Shown: positions 38,577 to 38,812 of the stretch, one piece after another
Layout of the letters: every line of letters starts with the position of its first letter
How positions within the stretch are numbered: position 1 is the stretch's first letter
Assembly: GCA_903822825.1 (NCBI GenBank)
Contig: CAIJQQ010000046.1
Span: forward strand, 1-38,812
Length of the DNA: 38,812 bases
Source: an uncultured Burkholderiales bacterium
GTDB lineage: Bacteria > Pseudomonadota > Gammaproteobacteria > Burkholderiales > Burkholderiaceae_C
Reading direction: 5' to 3'
Made by a program: the position numbers and the translations under genes
The notes under the pieces: model-generated
Seen by the model: the letters and a program-made list of their open reading frames with translations, nothing else
Told to the model about the DNA's origin: nothing
Databases searched by the model: none

Positions 38577-38812
38577 CTACTCGCGAAACATCACTTGCGT
38601 GCTGGCTCCACCTGCAATCGTGCTGTTGTAAGCCGTGTTGGAGGCAGCGTTCTGCGTGTTGTCCCCTGTGGTGGAGAAGAACAAGCCGCTGCCAAAGCCA
38701 CCCAGGTTGGACAATGCGCCGGTGTCGACAGCGTTACCGGTGTAGATATAGGTTTTACCGGTGCTGCTTTGGCTAATCGTGTTGCCCGATACCGTCTTCA
38801 CCTGCCCGCCAC
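38577..38812 (-). CDS. C-terminus of a probable large secreted repeat protein (partial)
   Basis: A minus-strand frame open from the right edge to a TAG at 38577, giving the last 77 or so residues of a larger protein. The sequence is rich in Gly, Ser, Thr and Asn (STGKTYIYTGNAVDTGAL, LFFSTTGDNTQNAASNTAYN) and ends TQVMFRE. This composition and ending are typical of filamentous haemagglutinin-like or YDG/MBG-repeat exoproteins secreted by two-partner systems in Burkholderiales. The rest lies outside the window, so the identity is tentative. No start codon is assigned. Confidence 0.6.
   Translation of the reverse strand, partial: GGQVKTVSGNTISQSSTGKTYIYTGNAVDTGALSNLGGFGSGLFFSTTGDNTQNAASNTAYNSTIAGGASTQVMFRE

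Overview
The window looks like a chromosomal segment of a betaproteobacterium of the Burkholderiales, most likely a freshwater or soil member of the Comamonadaceae (Limnohabitans/Rhodoferax/Polaromonas-like). The reasons are the odhA-odhB-lpdA-zapE order, three tripartite-tricarboxylate 'Bug' solute receptors, a YbfB/YjiJ-type MFS carrier, an NnrU protein and GC-rich third codon positions. The genus is an inference from protein character and gene order; no search was run. No tRNA, rRNA, CRISPR array, insertion sequence or phage gene is visible.

Layout. (1) 1-7326, minus strand: the 2-oxoglutarate dehydrogenase operon (odhA E1, odhB E2, lpdA E3), a rho-independent terminator, then zapE, a small secreted protein of unknown function and the start of a tiny YdcH-like gene cut by the window edge. 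Perfect stem-loops lie before odhA and at both intercistronic junctions. (2) 7468-13370: housekeeping and scattered genes: prpE (propionyl-CoA synthetase), an isochorismatase-family hydrolase, an NlpC/P60 cell-wall peptidase, a glyoxalase-like protein, an MFS carrier and a secreted cupin. (3) 13445-17073: a RecQ-type helicase with a degenerate phosphoribosyltransferase-like tail and a partner gene, divergent from the ribosome-assembly GTPase YlqF.

(4) 17185-21348, plus strand: a compact catabolic cluster of Bug receptor, fumarylacetoacetate-hydrolase-family enzyme and FAD aromatic hydroxylase, followed by an RNase D-like exonuclease. (5) 21412-28917, minus strand: a ten-gene, 7.5-kb run reading cupin, Bug, YciI, Dabb, SnoaL-like, Bug, TauD/TfdA dioxygenase, carboxymuconolactone decarboxylase-like protein, PQQ-type dehydrogenase and dihaem cytochrome c. 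The spacing and overlaps look like one or a few operons for oxidative breakdown of an unidentified organic acid. This is the best candidate for an undescribed pathway. (6) 29135-30654, plus strand: an unknown protein with a possible Fe(II)/2-oxoglutarate dioxygenase signature, translationally coupled to an NnrU membrane protein.

(7) 30655-36038: a patchier region with a class C beta-lactamase-like hydrolase, a class II aldolase, a sulfite dehydrogenase pair (sorA-sorB) and gene debris: the tail of a fasciclin-domain gene and the tail of a second, pyruvate-dehydrogenase-type dihydrolipoamide dehydrogenase gene. (8) 36039-38453: an Old Yellow Enzyme gene and a muconolactone-isomerase-like gene, divergent from a LysR regulator, with a dyad-symmetric operator candidate between them. 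The last 236 bases hold the C-terminus of a probable large secreted repeat protein that runs off the right edge.
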